Shown piece after piece: positions 1 to 10,658 of a stretch of 64,000 nt of DNA. Made by a program: the position numbers and the translations under genes. Location: NCBI GenBank assembly GCA_022225965.2, contig JAKJXP020000015.1:124001-188000 (forward strand), given 5' to 3'. The stretch comes from Diatrype stigma (taxonomy: Eukaryota > Ascomycota > Sordariomycetes > Xylariales > Diatrypaceae). The stretch's first letter is position 1; each line of letters begins with the position of its first letter. Under the pieces are notes generated by a model, which did not search any database, was not told the DNA's origin, and saw nothing but the letters and a program-made list of their open reading frames with translations.

Positions 1-756
1 AGGAGATAACTGACAGGTGGGGTTACTACTATGTAGCTCGCTCTGTTTGGCTGCCGTTACTTCGTACCTGCTGTTGTTACATAAGGGTCTCCACTGACGT
101 ACCACAGAATTCCCCAACTTTAGCGGTGCCTAGCGCCTCTATACCCCCAGGAACAAGTAATGATTGGCGAAACAGCTCGTGCCAATCGCTAATGGCGTCA
201 AAAGGCCCAGTCACCGAGTAGGGAAAGTGATGTTGATTCTGGGTCTCGTCTCCCCTCCTGCCCATCACCTAACTACTATGTACCAAACCAAAGGTAACTG
301 CCAATTCTCCCGCAGAGCAATTACCACGGGCAGTTACCGGTAACAATTGTAGGTATGTATTGTATGTACCTGCTGTGCCAGAATGCACTAGACTGAAGTG
401 AATCTCCCCCTAGGGTACATATCCGAGGTCGCTAAGGTCCTAGTAAATCCCAGGAGAGCCCCCCCCCCCCCCCTCGGGATACATATCATGCACTCGTTTG
501 TGGTTCTTTCTCTACCCGCCTGTGTAAGAACAAAAGAGAACTCCTTCCCACAATCCTCCTCCTCACCAAAGTCACTCCTTCACTCATACTCCCCCTCCAT
601 ACCCATCGTAAGGTCTTGTCACCTTGCTACACTCTCTTGAGGCATTCCTGCCTATTTTTAATTTCCAGTCATTCCTTAATACTCGGTACTTCGGAACACT
701 CGCTGTTTTTTCGAGAAGAACACCCGTGATTTCAGCCCAACTACTTCTGCCGTCGA
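1..756. other. gene-free flank with poly-C run
   Basis: No reading frame here resembles a known family or continues through plausible splice sites. The only notable element is a run of 15 C at 459-473. The stretch is probably intergenic DNA upstream of the GH72 gene. Confidence 0.6.
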
Positions 757-765
757 TATAAATAA
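757..765 (+). promoter_or_regulatory. TATA-like box of the GH72 gene
   Basis: TATAAATAA lies about 135 bp upstream of the proposed start codon at 898. The motif and distance fit a fungal core promoter. The assignment is inferred from position only. Confidence 0.4.
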
Positions 766-897
766 CGCCTGATACGATACACGCATACGCACCCAGCGCA
801 GAGATACCCCAAGGATACCCCATTGCTTTTGGTTACACAGAAGCCAGTAACTTTAGCACCGTCGAATTTTGCAACGCAGTTACGACAAGCAGTCAAG

Positions 898-2669
898 ATG
901 CTGGTAAGTTGCCTGAAACGTGACAATTCCTTCAGCCCGGCAGCGGGATGTGTCCAGGCCCGAACAGTCAGCCGCGATGCCGTTCCGTGAGCATCCCGTG
1001 CGGTACAATATAGTTGGACGAATCCGGGTCAATGCGACCTCACCGAAGCCAGTCTCCAAATCGGCCTCCTAGGGTGCCGCTTTGCGAGTCACGCGACTAG
1101 GTTGGCTTCACGGATGCTACCTGGACTCGGACAGCTCTTTTTCCTATGCGGCACAATTTCAACAGTGGCAGCCAGTGGACAAACTAACAATGGTTGCGCC
1201 TGATATAGGTTCAACCGGCTCTTGTCGCATTCGGCGCAACCCTGGCCGCTGCCGTCCAACCCCTCGAAGTTAAGGGCAACCAGTTTGTCAACCCCTCGAC
1301 GGGTAATGCCTTCAAGGTTGTCGGTGTGGCCTACCAGCCTGGTGGCAGCGCTGGTTACGACCCCAGCCACGGCCGGGACCCGCTCTCGGACAGCGAGGTC
1401 TGCATGCGTGATGCTGCGCTGATGCAGAGTCTGGGTGCCAATACCATCCGAGTTTACAACTTGGATCCCAACCTGAACCATGATGAGTGCGCTAGCATCT
1501 TCAACGCTGCCGGCATGTACATGCTCATCGACGTCAACTCCCCCCTCCCGGGCGAGGCTCTCGTCAACTTCGAGCCCTGGACTTCGTACTATGCCGCCTA
1601 CCTCAACCGCACCTTTGCTGTCGTGGAGGGCTTCAAGAACTACCCCAACACGCTCGCTTTCTTCTCGGGTAACGAGGTCATCTCGGACGAGAAGGTAGCT
1701 GCGCAAGTGCCTCCCTACGTCCGTGCTGTGACTCGTGACCTGAAGAACTATATCAAGAACCACTCTAAGCGTCAGATCCCTGTCGGATACTCTGCTGCTG
1801 ATGTCCGCGTCGTCCTCGAGGATAGCTGGAACTACTTCCAGTGCGCTATTGACGGTAAGGAGGACGACATGTCTCGTGCCGATATCTTCGCCTTAAACAG
1901 CTACTCTTGGTGCGGTGACAGCAGCTTCAAGGAGGCCAGCTACGATCAGCTTGTTACTATGTTCCAGAAGTCCTCTATCCCCGTGTTCTTCTCTGAGTTC
2001 GGTTGCAACACCCCCTCTCCCCGTATCTTTACCGAGATTCAGTCCATTTACGGCCCCGACATGACCGGTACATTCGCTGGTGGTGTTGTCTACGAGTACA
2101 CTCAAGAGGACAACGACTTTGGCTTAGCTGAGATCAACACCGACGACCAGTCTATCAAGCTTCGGGATGATTTCCGCGCTCTGCAGAAGCAGTACGCCAA
2201 GGTCGACTTCAGTTCGGTCCAGAACGTCAAGGCCGCCTCGACGAGCAACCCCGCCCCCGAGTGCAAGGCCAGCCTCATCAAGAACGAGGGCTTTAACTCC
2301 AACTTCACCCTGCCCGTGCTGCCCCCGGGAGCCCAGGAGATCATCGACGGGGGTGTCTCCCCTGCGCCCGTCGGTAAGATTGTCGACATCAGTGACTGGA
2401 AGGTCTCCTCCCAGGTCAAGGACGTGGACGGAAGTGTGATCTCGGACCTGGCTGTCAAGCCCCTCGAGGACGATGCCGTCAACACTCCGGGTTCCAACAC
2501 GGGTGGATCTGTTACTAGTGCTGGATCTACCAGTGGAGCGGAGACCAGCGATGGTACCACTGATGATGGGCAGGAAGATGGGGCCGAAGGCGCCGCTGTG
2601 CGATTCACGAACTCCCTCGCCATCCCGGTCGTTGCGGCTCTCGCCATCGCCGGTATCCAGCTGATCTAA
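898..2669 (+). CDS. GPI-anchored beta-1,3-glucanosyltransferase (GH72, Gel/Gas family)
   Basis: Cell-wall enzyme of family GH72, which cleaves and re-ligates beta-1,3-glucan chains at the outer face of the plasma membrane. The model has two exons, 898-903 and 1209-2669 (488 aa). The first exon encodes only Met-Leu before a GTAAGT donor at 904; the intron has CTAAC at 1184-1188 and ends ATAG at 1208. This restores a signal peptide (ALVAFGATLAAA) followed by the family N-terminus (VQPLEVKG, FKVVGVAYQPGGSAGY). Both catalytic glutamates are visible, in SGNEVI and FFSEFGC. The C-terminus has a Ser/Thr/Gly-rich linker and a hydrophobic tail (IPVVAALAIAGIQLI) typical of GPI attachment. No Cys-rich CBM43/X8 module is present, so it belongs to the shorter GH72 subgroup. 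The family call is firm; the two-codon first exon is inferred. Confidence 0.9.
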
Positions 2670-3780
2670 GCTAGGGAGGAGGAAAGTGGTTTGTAGCTTG
2701 TTAGCTGCAACCAAATCACGTCCTTGCATCCTTATTTGATTTTTGTCGCGCGCCCGCCGTCTAATGCCACCAAACACTCTCCAGTCAAAGAAATGAGATA
2801 CGAATGGAAACCTACAGATCCTCATCAAACAAGTAAATCCACTATACTTACGATTTGGTCTTCACGCCCTCTGAGAAAGAATAGGATAAAGAAGCACTAG
2901 CTGAGCTCGCGTTCCTGGCGTTATTTCTAGGTGTTGCGGTAGTATTGGGCACGCAGTGCTTTGCTTCGGTTGTCGGGCAACGCCAACCTTATCGGTGCAG
3001 GTGGAGGGGGGATCTCGTGGGGGGTCAGCGGCAAGGGTATTCTTGTATCTTACGATATGCGTAAGCTTGTACATAGAAGGAGAAAAGAAGAAGCAGTTCT
3101 ATCTACATGCGGTATGAACATAATATCTCGTGTCCCGTCTCGTATTCGTGGTTTTCCGTAAACAGACTGGGGAGACGTTCAAGTTAGCAAGGCGTATACT
3201 ACGTAGTATAATCTGTCCCCCCTCGACAGGTTTTGCAGTAGTCCGGCTAGCAATCACGCTAGCTGGTAAGCTTGGGGATGTGCCAATATAAGCAAGTTTA
3301 GATGGGTGCTGTTACTATGCTAATCATGAGGAAGGGTGTGGGTGGATTTTGATACAGGCGATACTTCCCATGCCCCAGTTACCGTCGTCTTTCACTGTGT
3401 GTTGTATAACATCGCTACAAGTTTTCCTCGGGTAAAAATTGTGGTGAATCTAGGATACTGCCATGAGTGTCTAGTTACAAGGGGTGCCTTGCTTCTTATA
3501 TATATACATCAGCGCATGATTTCCCCTTACCTTGCAACGTGGGGACCAAAACTTGACATCTCATAATTCAATTCTAGCATTGAAGGTTCATTGTATCTTT
3601 CTATGTCTAACCCCAAGCTTAGAGTTCCCGGCCTGCTAGAGCAGAATGCTAACAAATGCTCTTTGTGAATATAACCCTGACGTTACAGCTGTTGCAGCTT
3701 ATAATGCTAAATGCTATACTTCCTCTGGTACCTTGAGTGGTGTTCAAGGTTGCTCAGCTATTTCCCCCAAACCCTCGTGG
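2670..3780. other. intergenic stretch between convergent genes
   Basis: This lies between the 3' ends of the GH72 gene (+) and the sirtuin gene (-). It is moderately AT-rich and has no supportable coding region or recognised RNA gene. Confidence 0.6.
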
Positions 3781-6066
3781 TCACTGAATATCAAGCATGG
3801 CGAATAACCTCGTGAGATCGCCGTACAACCCGACGGCTACGCCTGCTTCTTCCAGCGCGGGATCTACACAGCCAGCTGCTTCCATCCCCAGCCTGACCAG
3901 CCTGAACTTCCCGCCCGCGCGCTGTACCAGGTTTTCGTTGTGCCACCGAAGCACGGAGGGGGTGTTCATGCCGACTCCGAGCTCGAGGATTGTCGTTACG
4001 GCATCCCCTTCCCCCGAGCCCCTGCCTCTTCTCTTACCATCCGCCTCCCCAGCTACCGGGGCCAGACACCCCTCCACGAACTCGGCGTACCGCCGATTCA
4101 ACTCCTCGAACGGCGCCTCGATGAAGTAGTTCCCGCCGCGGACGCACAGGGTCAGCGCGGCGCCGCAGAACCGGCAGGTGGGCACCTCGTAGTCGTCCGG
4201 CAGGTGCTGCGTCACCGGATCGAGGTGCTCGGTCGCGTCGTCCACGAACGGCCCGGACGGCCATACGGCGTCGTCGCGGCACCGCGCCGCGCACTGCACG
4301 AGCGCGTACTGCCCCTGCGGCGTGCAGACGCGCGCTGCGTCGAACCCGTGCTTCGCGAAGAAGCCGTCTGCGTTCGATGTCCGGACGAACCAGTTTTTTT
4401 CTTTCTTTTCTTGCTGCCTGGGCTCCTCCTTGCTACTCCCACTCCCAATTCCGTGATCATCATCAACGTCGTCATCGCCAGCAGCAGCAGAAGAGGTCTC
4501 GAACCGCCGCCGCACGAACGAGAGCAGATCCTCGTACAGCGTGCTGCCGTTCCGCGGCCGCCACCCCCGCACCACGTCCAGGTGGTGCATGTTGTAGCTC
4601 CAGCGCGCGGCCTCCGACGGCCACCCGTCGAACCCGAACACCGAGTACAGGGAGTCGAGGCCGTACCTCTCGAACCCGTGGTGGTGCTCGGCGAACAGCG
4701 CCGACGAGGTGTAGTCCAGGCCCGTGGCGGCGGAGAGGCCCGCGCCCGCGGATATGATGAGCCGGGACGATGTCGAGAGCCAGTGCCTGGCACGCGCTAT
4801 CAGCGCAGCCTGCTCTTCGAGGAGCGGGGTCATCATGTCTTCTGAAGGCGAAAGCAGACTTGATGGTGATGGGAGGCCCGCGACCGGGCTCGTCGGGGGT
4901 AAGGAGGTAGTAGTGCGACTGCTGTTGTCGTCAGCGAGCGTCAGGAGAACATGGTCATCGACCAGCTGAGAGATCCGAGATTGATAGATCTGCAGGTCTG
5001 CCTCGGTGAACACATTGAACACGATATCCGTAACCGTCGTCTCCGCATGCATCCCAATCCAGCGCAGGACGGCATCCACAGCGACGCGGCAGCCCTCGTC
5101 GGCCGGGAAGCCGAACATGCCGGTCGAGACGCAGCAGAAGACCAGCACCTTGCGGCCACCGGGCAGCGGCTCGAGGCCCTCGGCCGCATCCAGGCAGGCG
5201 GCGTAGCAGCTCGCGAGCAGGCGCCGGCCCTCGCCCCCCGGTTCCCTGCTGGGCTCTGACGCCGCCTCCTCTCCATCTCCGCGCCGGCGCCGCGACGACA
5301 GCTGCGGCCCCACCGTGTGGATCACGTAGCGCGCGTGTAGGCCGAACCCGGGCGTCACCTTCGCCGAGCCCGCGGGCTCTTCGAACCCCTGCGCCGCCAT
5401 CAGGTCCCAGCACGCGCGGCGCAGCCCGGGCCCCGCCGCCGCGTGGATCGCGTTGTCGATGCAGGGGTGGCGCGGCCGGAAGCAGCCGAGCAGCCGCGCG
5501 TTGGCCGCGTTCACCACGGCCGTCGCGTGCGCGAGCGTCGTGATGTCGCCCTTCCACACGCACAGCTGCACAGCGGGGGTGGGGGTGCCGCTCTCTTTCG
5601 CGGTGGTGTTGGGAGTGGCGCCATCCTCAGGGGGGTGGTGAATACTGCTACTACCACTAGCAGGAACGAAGCGCGGAGTTATGCCGGTAAGCGAGGACGT
5701 CGCGAGGCGCCGCGCGAGCCGGGCTCGCAAGATGCGGTCTATGGCCCCCGCTACGTCGGGCGGGAGCTCGGGCTCCGGATGCCGCATGCACAGCAGCTGG
5801 TCGAGCAGGACGAGGCGCGGCCAGCTGTCCATGTGCGAGATTGCGCGCCTGTTGCTGTTGTCGTCGGGGTGGGAGGCATGATGATGGTGGTGGTGGTGGT
5901 GGTGGTGGTGTCCTAGGCTGTAACCTGCCTCGTCGAGGAGAAAGTCTAGGACGTCTAGGATGCTCATCGTGCTGGCCATGTTCGCTGGATGCCGACTCTT
6001 GGCGAAGCAGGGTTTGTGTTCGAGTAGAGCATGGCTTTGGTGTATGCGTTCGCCATTTCTTGCCAA
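3781..6066 (-). CDS. zinc macrodomain - M-class sirtuin (SirTM-like) fusion protein
   Basis: One intron-free frame of 761 aa. Residues about 85-100 (VLLDQLLCMRHPEP) resemble the helical start of bacterial Zn-macrodomains, which remove ADP-ribose. The macrodomain follows at about 167-385: GDI, VVNAANARLLGC, then Cys195, His200 and Cys202 in GCFRPRHPCIDNAIH, the zinc-ligand pattern of that subclass. A Ser/Pro linker leads to a sirtuin domain from about 425: SAGAGLSAATG (NAD loop), TSNADG with Asn565, Gln584 (TPQGQY) where deacetylating sirtuins carry the catalytic His, and cysteine pairs 592/596 and 631/634 for structural zinc. Gln for His is the signature of SirTM ADP-ribosyltransferases, which modify lipoyl carrier proteins in bacteria. 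A run of 11 His occupies residues 53-63 and an acidic insert lies near 531-550. Met30 (codon 5979-5977) is an alternative start. The protein may write and erase ADP-ribose in one chain; its substrate is unknown. Confidence 0.9.
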   Translation of the reverse strand: MARNGERIHQSHALLEHKPCFAKSRHPANMASTMSILDVLDFLLDEAGYSLGHHHHHHHHHHHASHPDDNSNRRAISHMDSWPRLVLLDQLLCMRHPEPELPPDVAGAIDRILRARLARRLATSSLTGITPRFVPASGSSSIHHPPEDGATPNTTAKESGTPTPAVQLCVWKGDITTLAHATAVVNAANARLLGCFRPRHPCIDNAIHAAAGPGLRRACWDLMAAQGFEEPAGSAKVTPGFGLHARYVIHTVGPQLSSRRRRGDGEEAASEPSREPGGEGRRLLASCYAACLDAAEGLEPLPGGRKVLVFCCVSTGMFGFPADEGCRVAVDAVLRWIGMHAETTVTDIVFNVFTEADLQIYQSRISQLVDDHVLLTLADDNSSRTTTSLPPTSPVAGLPSPSSLLSPSEDMMTPLLEEQAALIARARHWLSTSSRLIISAGAGLSAATGLDYTSSALFAEHHHGFERYGLDSLYSVFGFDGWPSEAARWSYNMHHLDVVRGWRPRNGSTLYEDLLSFVRRRFETSSAAAGDDDVDDDHGIGSGSSKEEPRQQEKKEKNWFVRTSNADGFFAKHGFDAARVCTPQGQYALVQCAARCRDDAVWPSGPFVDDATEHLDPVTQHLPDDYEVPTCRFCGAALTLCVRGGNYFIEAPFEELNRRYAEFVEGCLAPVAGEADGKRRGRGSGEGDAVTTILELGVGMNTPSVLRWHNENLVQRAGGKFRLVRLGMEAAGCVDPALEEAGVAVGLYGDLTRLFAMLDIQ

Positions 6067-6521
6067 TACTTCAACGAACTAGAAGAGCGGAAAGGGGGTA
6101 GTCATAGGCTTGGTAATGTTGACTCAGCGTGCCGGCGGGATTACCCGGTGGGATATTTTCTGACTAAGTTAGGGCCGTGGGTGGTTACAACTTATCGGGT
6201 ATTTTATCTTACAGGTGGCTTATTCAAAATCATTTCTCCCATTCCTACTTGTGCAGCAATAGATGTTCATTATGCAGGCTTATAACAACCTAGGACAAAT
6301 GACGGGTGGGCCAAACGTTGAGCCATCTAGTTCCATTCTCTATTATAGTAACATAGCAGTATCTAGCTCGACTCATACGACTGGCACAAATACACTCCAA
6401 CCCTAGGTAGGCTTCGCTACACTATTGGCTACCTGACTTGGTATTTATCGGATACAGACGCATAGGGGTTGTGCCACTCGTTGCGATCGCCTGAGGAGCT
6501 ATGGAACCAAGAGATAGGCAA
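6067..6521. other. intergenic gap
   Basis: No coding region is supported here. It contains the 5' side of the sirtuin-macrodomain gene and the 3' side of the Zn2Cys6 regulator gene, both on the minus strand. Confidence 0.5.
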
Positions 6522-8929
6522 CTAATTAAAATCCTCCAGTGAGCTGTAATCAAATCCGCCGTCTACAGTTACATCTGTCATCAACATCCAGCTCCCGTCG
6601 TCCACAACGTTCTCCGGCAGCCATTTAAGGGGCTGCTCGATGGAGCATGAAGGCGGGAACCTCGTTTCCGTATCCTGAGTTCCTCCCATGGATAGCGGAG
6701 GTATAGCCGATGCTGCTACCACCCCCTCCTGACTTCTGGGAGCTGCAGAGGGCGGCTGGGACGGCGCCGGGAAGGGAAAATCCGTCGTCGGAGCTTCTTC
6801 TGACGGTCGCTGCTGCTGGGTGCCAGTCGCAGCAACCTCCTCTGCGCCTACGATAGGCGAGAGTAGGCCTGACCCCGCTGCTACGCCTTGCCCAGCGTCT
6901 TGTCGAGATGTCTTTTGCTGTTTCTGGATCAGCTGGGCGATGACAGCTGCACAACGAGCTGCGGACGGCGTGCTGGTTGCCTGGCGGAGGATCTCGAGCC
7001 CGAAATATAGCCTCGACTTGGCTTCCTCGGCTAGCGTCGACTTCTTCCCCTCTTCCTCCTCAATCGCGTTGTCGCTGCCGTCGCCGCCGCCGCCGCCGCC
7101 GGGGTTTGCGTTCTCGGTAAAGTCGAGCACGTTGATCGTGGAGCCGACAAACATGGTGTACGTCTGAAGATAGGTGATGAAGCGGAACCCGAACCGCTTG
7201 ACGTGAAGTACGAAGAGCGCGTCGATCATCTGAGATGCCTTTGTGCATTGTTCCTTCGCCGCCCGTTGTATGGTGCGGTATGGTCGGCAAAGCAGGATTG
7301 TAACGGTGTGATACATGAGGTTCAGCAACAAGATGTGCAGCGGGGGGCAGACTAATGCCATCTTGGTCGGCTCCTGGATGAACAGTTCCGGAGGTAGCCG
7401 CTCGCTCCAGGATCGCAGCTTGCGCAACGTCGAGTCAAGATATTTCATTAGCTGGTCGTGCCGCCCGCTGTGCGGTTTCGAGTAAAGCTCGCCCAACACG
7501 CTCTCGGTGATGACGCATAGCTCGCAGTACGCTGTGAAGCGGGTGCTGCTCAGGGACTTTTGTTCCACGAGGGTGGAGGAGGCCTGATTAGTTGGCTGCC
7601 ATGTCTCATCGTCCGCCTCACGGCCGAACGGTAGCGTCTCAACCGTGGGTAGCTCCACTGTGTACGACACGGTAGCACCCCGGCCTAGGCACACGCTCAT
7701 AGTCTTGTCCCATGTATAACAGCTCCAGAAGACCTGCCGGCGCAACGCGAGGTCTTCTTCCGTAAAGAAATGCCCCTTTCCGAGCTTTTTGGGCGAGACG
7801 TCTATCCCGAGGTCTCGCATCATCCGGAAAGCCATCCCGGAATAGAGCCAGCCCTGAGAGACGCGTCCACAGGCGCATTCCCGGGCCGAGAAGATGAGTA
7901 GTCCCTGCAGGGTGGGGATGGAGCTGCCGCCCTGGCCAATGTCTTCTAGCATGAACTGCAGCGCTTTGCTGGCGAAGTGATTACCGACTTCTATCGAGTC
8001 CTGGCGCGTGGAATACCGAGCCGCCTGTGCGAGTACAGCGCACAATAGAAAAGGAGTTACGCATGGCCCAGAAGTGTATAGGTCTCCTATAACCCTTATC
8101 AGCTTGGTGAAGCAATTGGTGATATCAGTACGTATAGGTTACTAACGTAGAAATATGGGCTTGCATAGCACACAATGGAGGTGATGTGGATAGCACCAAT
8201 AAGTATCAAGGAGATCGTGCAGAAGAACAGGTGGAACCTCAGCTAGGAGTGCGGCAGTATCATGGCACCTGAATGATGAGGCAGACGTGCTTGCTATGCC
8301 AGGGCTCTGCTCCTCGGTACTCGTATCATGGCCCGCTAGCATGGGACCATCTGCGCCGCCGTCTTTTGAATCTATGTGATATAAGCTCGTCTTTCCATAG
8401 AAGCAGATGCGGCCATCTGCCCCAACGGAAGCTTCCTCGATAGTATTATCTATGCTGTTGGATGCGTACTCGATACCTTGAGGGCTTTCAGGCGAGGGAG
8501 GACTTAGGGCCGCGAGAGATCTCCCCCCATTCGGCCGTTCGCTGCCTAGAGGCTCGTTCAGGAGAGCATCGCGCTCTTCATCCTTGGCTAGCCGGAGTGC
8601 TTCTAGTCTATCCTTATATGCCTGTAGCTGGTTCTGTAGCGAAATAGCATAAGTTACAGAAGGACCCCTAGAATCTAGTCAAACTTCATGCTCTTTATAT
8701 CTCGATGTTAAGATGCTTACTTATCGTACGAACAGGTTTCGGAACTGGCAAGGCACTTTTGACACGCGGGTAAGGCACCGTTACACCTCGCCTTGCGCCT
8801 TCTGCAGTTTGAACATGCGAAGCCATATTTTCGTGGCGGTCTTGAGGTATTGTTACTAGTCGTGGCCCCTCCGTGTTCCCGCATTTTCAACTCGATCGCC
8901 CTCAACCCTTCTGATACTTCAATTGACAA
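6522..8929 (-). CDS. Zn(II)2Cys6 fungal-specific transcription factor
   Basis: Three exons reconstructed on the minus strand: 8929-8721, 8667-8147 and 8086-6522 (764 aa). The introns are 53 bp (GTAAGC...TAG) and 60 bp (GTTAGT...TAG). Exon 1 encodes the DNA-binding cluster CSNCRRRKARC followed by CQKC and C. Crossing into exon 2 gives the usual linker KGPSVTYAI and a short coiled coil (LQNQLQAYKDRLEALR). Exon 2 continues with GADGRICFYGKTS and the start of the regulatory domain. Exon 3 holds the PF04082-type middle region (SQGWLYSGMAFRMMRDLGI, RRQVFWSCYTWDK). The C-terminus is low-complexity and ends in an acidic stretch that may activate transcription. It sits next to the Dabb, hydrolase and dehydrogenase genes and could be their pathway regulator; that role is inferred from position only. 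Confidence 0.88.
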
Positions 8930-9345
8930 AGATCTCGTGGATCATATGAAGTGAGGCCCTTTGAGGTAAGTCCACTTCGGAGAACCGAAGGTGTTGCAGT
9001 GGGGTCAACCTAGGTCAAACAGGTCATGGGTGGATTGCAACGTCGAAACGGATCTTTTACCGAACCATACTCAGGGCGATCTCCTTCATACTAGGTACTT
9101 GGTCCCCACGGGTCCTCTTTTACGCGCTTTTACTCCGAGGCTCCACCTCCGCTCCGAGCCGGCCATGCTTATTTCGAGGTGAAACTGCTTATGCCGTACA
9201 ATGCTGTCAAATAGTACTTGTTACGGTAGTCACCTGGGAGGTATAAGTTACGGGGCGAGGAGCCAGGGAGCTATTGGGTTGCATAATGAGGGGGCTTTCT
9301 TATGTCAGAATTTATGCACAGAGCAGTTTATTCAGTCACTTCCGG

Positions 9346-9352
9346 TATAAAA
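9346..9352 (+). promoter_or_regulatory. TATA-like box of the Dabb gene
   Basis: TATAAAA lies about 107 bp before the start codon at 9459. This is a positional inference. Confidence 0.4.
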
Positions 9353-9458
9353 CGAAGCGATCCTTTATCGCTATATCTTTATGCAAAACCATTAATCTCA
9401 TCTTCACAACCTTATATTATTCTCACGACCTGAACGTTCGAACTTTTTCGTGCCAAAG

Positions 9459-9968
9459 ATGCCTGTATATCATATTGGTAATGCTCTATTGCGTTGAGAA
9501 TCGGGTCTCCTAACTAACTAACAATATTTCCCCGTGAATAAAGTGATTTTCCGACTGAAGCCGGCGACGACAGAAGAATCGATCAACCATTTCATCGAGA
9601 AAGCAGCCTCGATGGTTGGAAAAATCCCTGGTAGGCTACAATGTTTTCATGTGCTCTCAGCTCTGTTCGCAGCAAGTAGATGTTAACAACCTCGATTAGG
9701 TCTCTTGAAGATAGACTTCAACCGCCCTTTAGCCTCCACTGCCCATCGGAGCAAAGGATTCGATTACGGTCTCGTGGCAATCCTGGAGAAGCCAACGGAC
9801 GTCGAGGTCTATGCAACCCATCCAGCCCACCTGGAGTAAGGCTCTACACCCAGTCTTGATTCATGTCTAGGCACCTTGACTAACAGTGGTGGCAATTCAA
9901 GGGTCCACGGAATTCGGGAGAAGCTTTGTGAAGACACGCTTGTATATGACCTGGAATATTCTTCCTAG
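9459..9968 (+). CDS. stress-responsive A/B-barrel (Dabb) domain protein
   Basis: A small four-exon gene that no single frame reveals: 9459-9477, 9544-9630, 9700-9835 and 9902-9968 (102 aa). Introns are 66, 69 and 66 bp; donors are GTAATG, GTAGGC and GTAAGG, and all phases match. The protein begins MPVYHIVIFRLKP, the usual first strand of Dabb proteins (PF07876), and contains IPGLLKIDFNRP, GFDYGLVAILE and ATHPAHLEVH, each at its expected place. Length matches the family (about 100 aa). Dabb proteins form dimeric ferredoxin-like barrels; some act as cyclases or help in small-molecule metabolism, many have no known role. The neighbouring hydrolases and dehydrogenase suggest participation in a small metabolic pathway, which is inferred. 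Confidence 0.87.
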
Positions 9969-10658
9969 TTTAGGAGAACCAAGATGGATTGAACGATGAT
10001 TGGAGGACACCAGTCTATGTGTACAAATCGATAAGTAAAGTTCAACGTCTTGCTTCACTCCTAAAAAGCCCGAAACTATCCAGGCCGTGGCTAGAAAGGG
10101 CGATGTTGCATAGCGATTATTTGAGATTTCTTGTTGGACGACTACATGACCCTGAGGTTATCCTCTGCGAGTTGTTTTGACCACTATGTGCCTTCGAACT
10201 CCAAACACTGTAAATAACTATCTAGAGCATGCCTTAGACAGGAGCAAGTAGATGATCCCGAATATAGAGAATATAGGTGAAGTGCATTTTGCAGTTTGGT
10301 GGATTCACAAAGGCCTCTTGGAGTCCCGAACCTAATTATTACCTGCCGCTGATTGGCTCCTAACCCCAATTATACCCCCTGACATTTTACTCGAACTTCG
10401 GCATCTTTCCGCCCATATTGTCTCCACAGTATTAGCAGCACGTCGGTAACACTCCATACCTCCCTAAATCGATTTTCTTGTTATGATTAATTTATCCCCG
10501 AGTCTCCGAGGGATTCGTTTGCAATTGCAGCAGCTCTTTAAATACCTGCATCTGACTCAATAGGGCAAAGTATCAAGTAGGCCAAGATGCTGAGGCTTGA
10601 ACTGTGAAATTTGTGATTCAACGATTTATACAGCAGTATCAAAAGCTTAAGCAGAACA
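9969..10658. other. intergenic stretch with TTTAAATA near its 3' end
   Basis: No supported gene. A TTTAAATA motif at about 10537-10544 lies roughly 115 bp before the next start codon and may serve as its core promoter. Confidence 0.45.

Noticed and set aside
2102..2828. Overlapping minus-strand frames under the GH72 gene
   Set aside because: The sense strand has both catalytic glutamates and the GPI tail; the antisense translations are low complexity.
3940..4845. 301-residue open frame antisense to the sirtuin gene
   Set aside because: It comes from the GC-rich codon pattern of the minus-strand gene; the translation is Arg/Pro/Val-rich low complexity with no domain.
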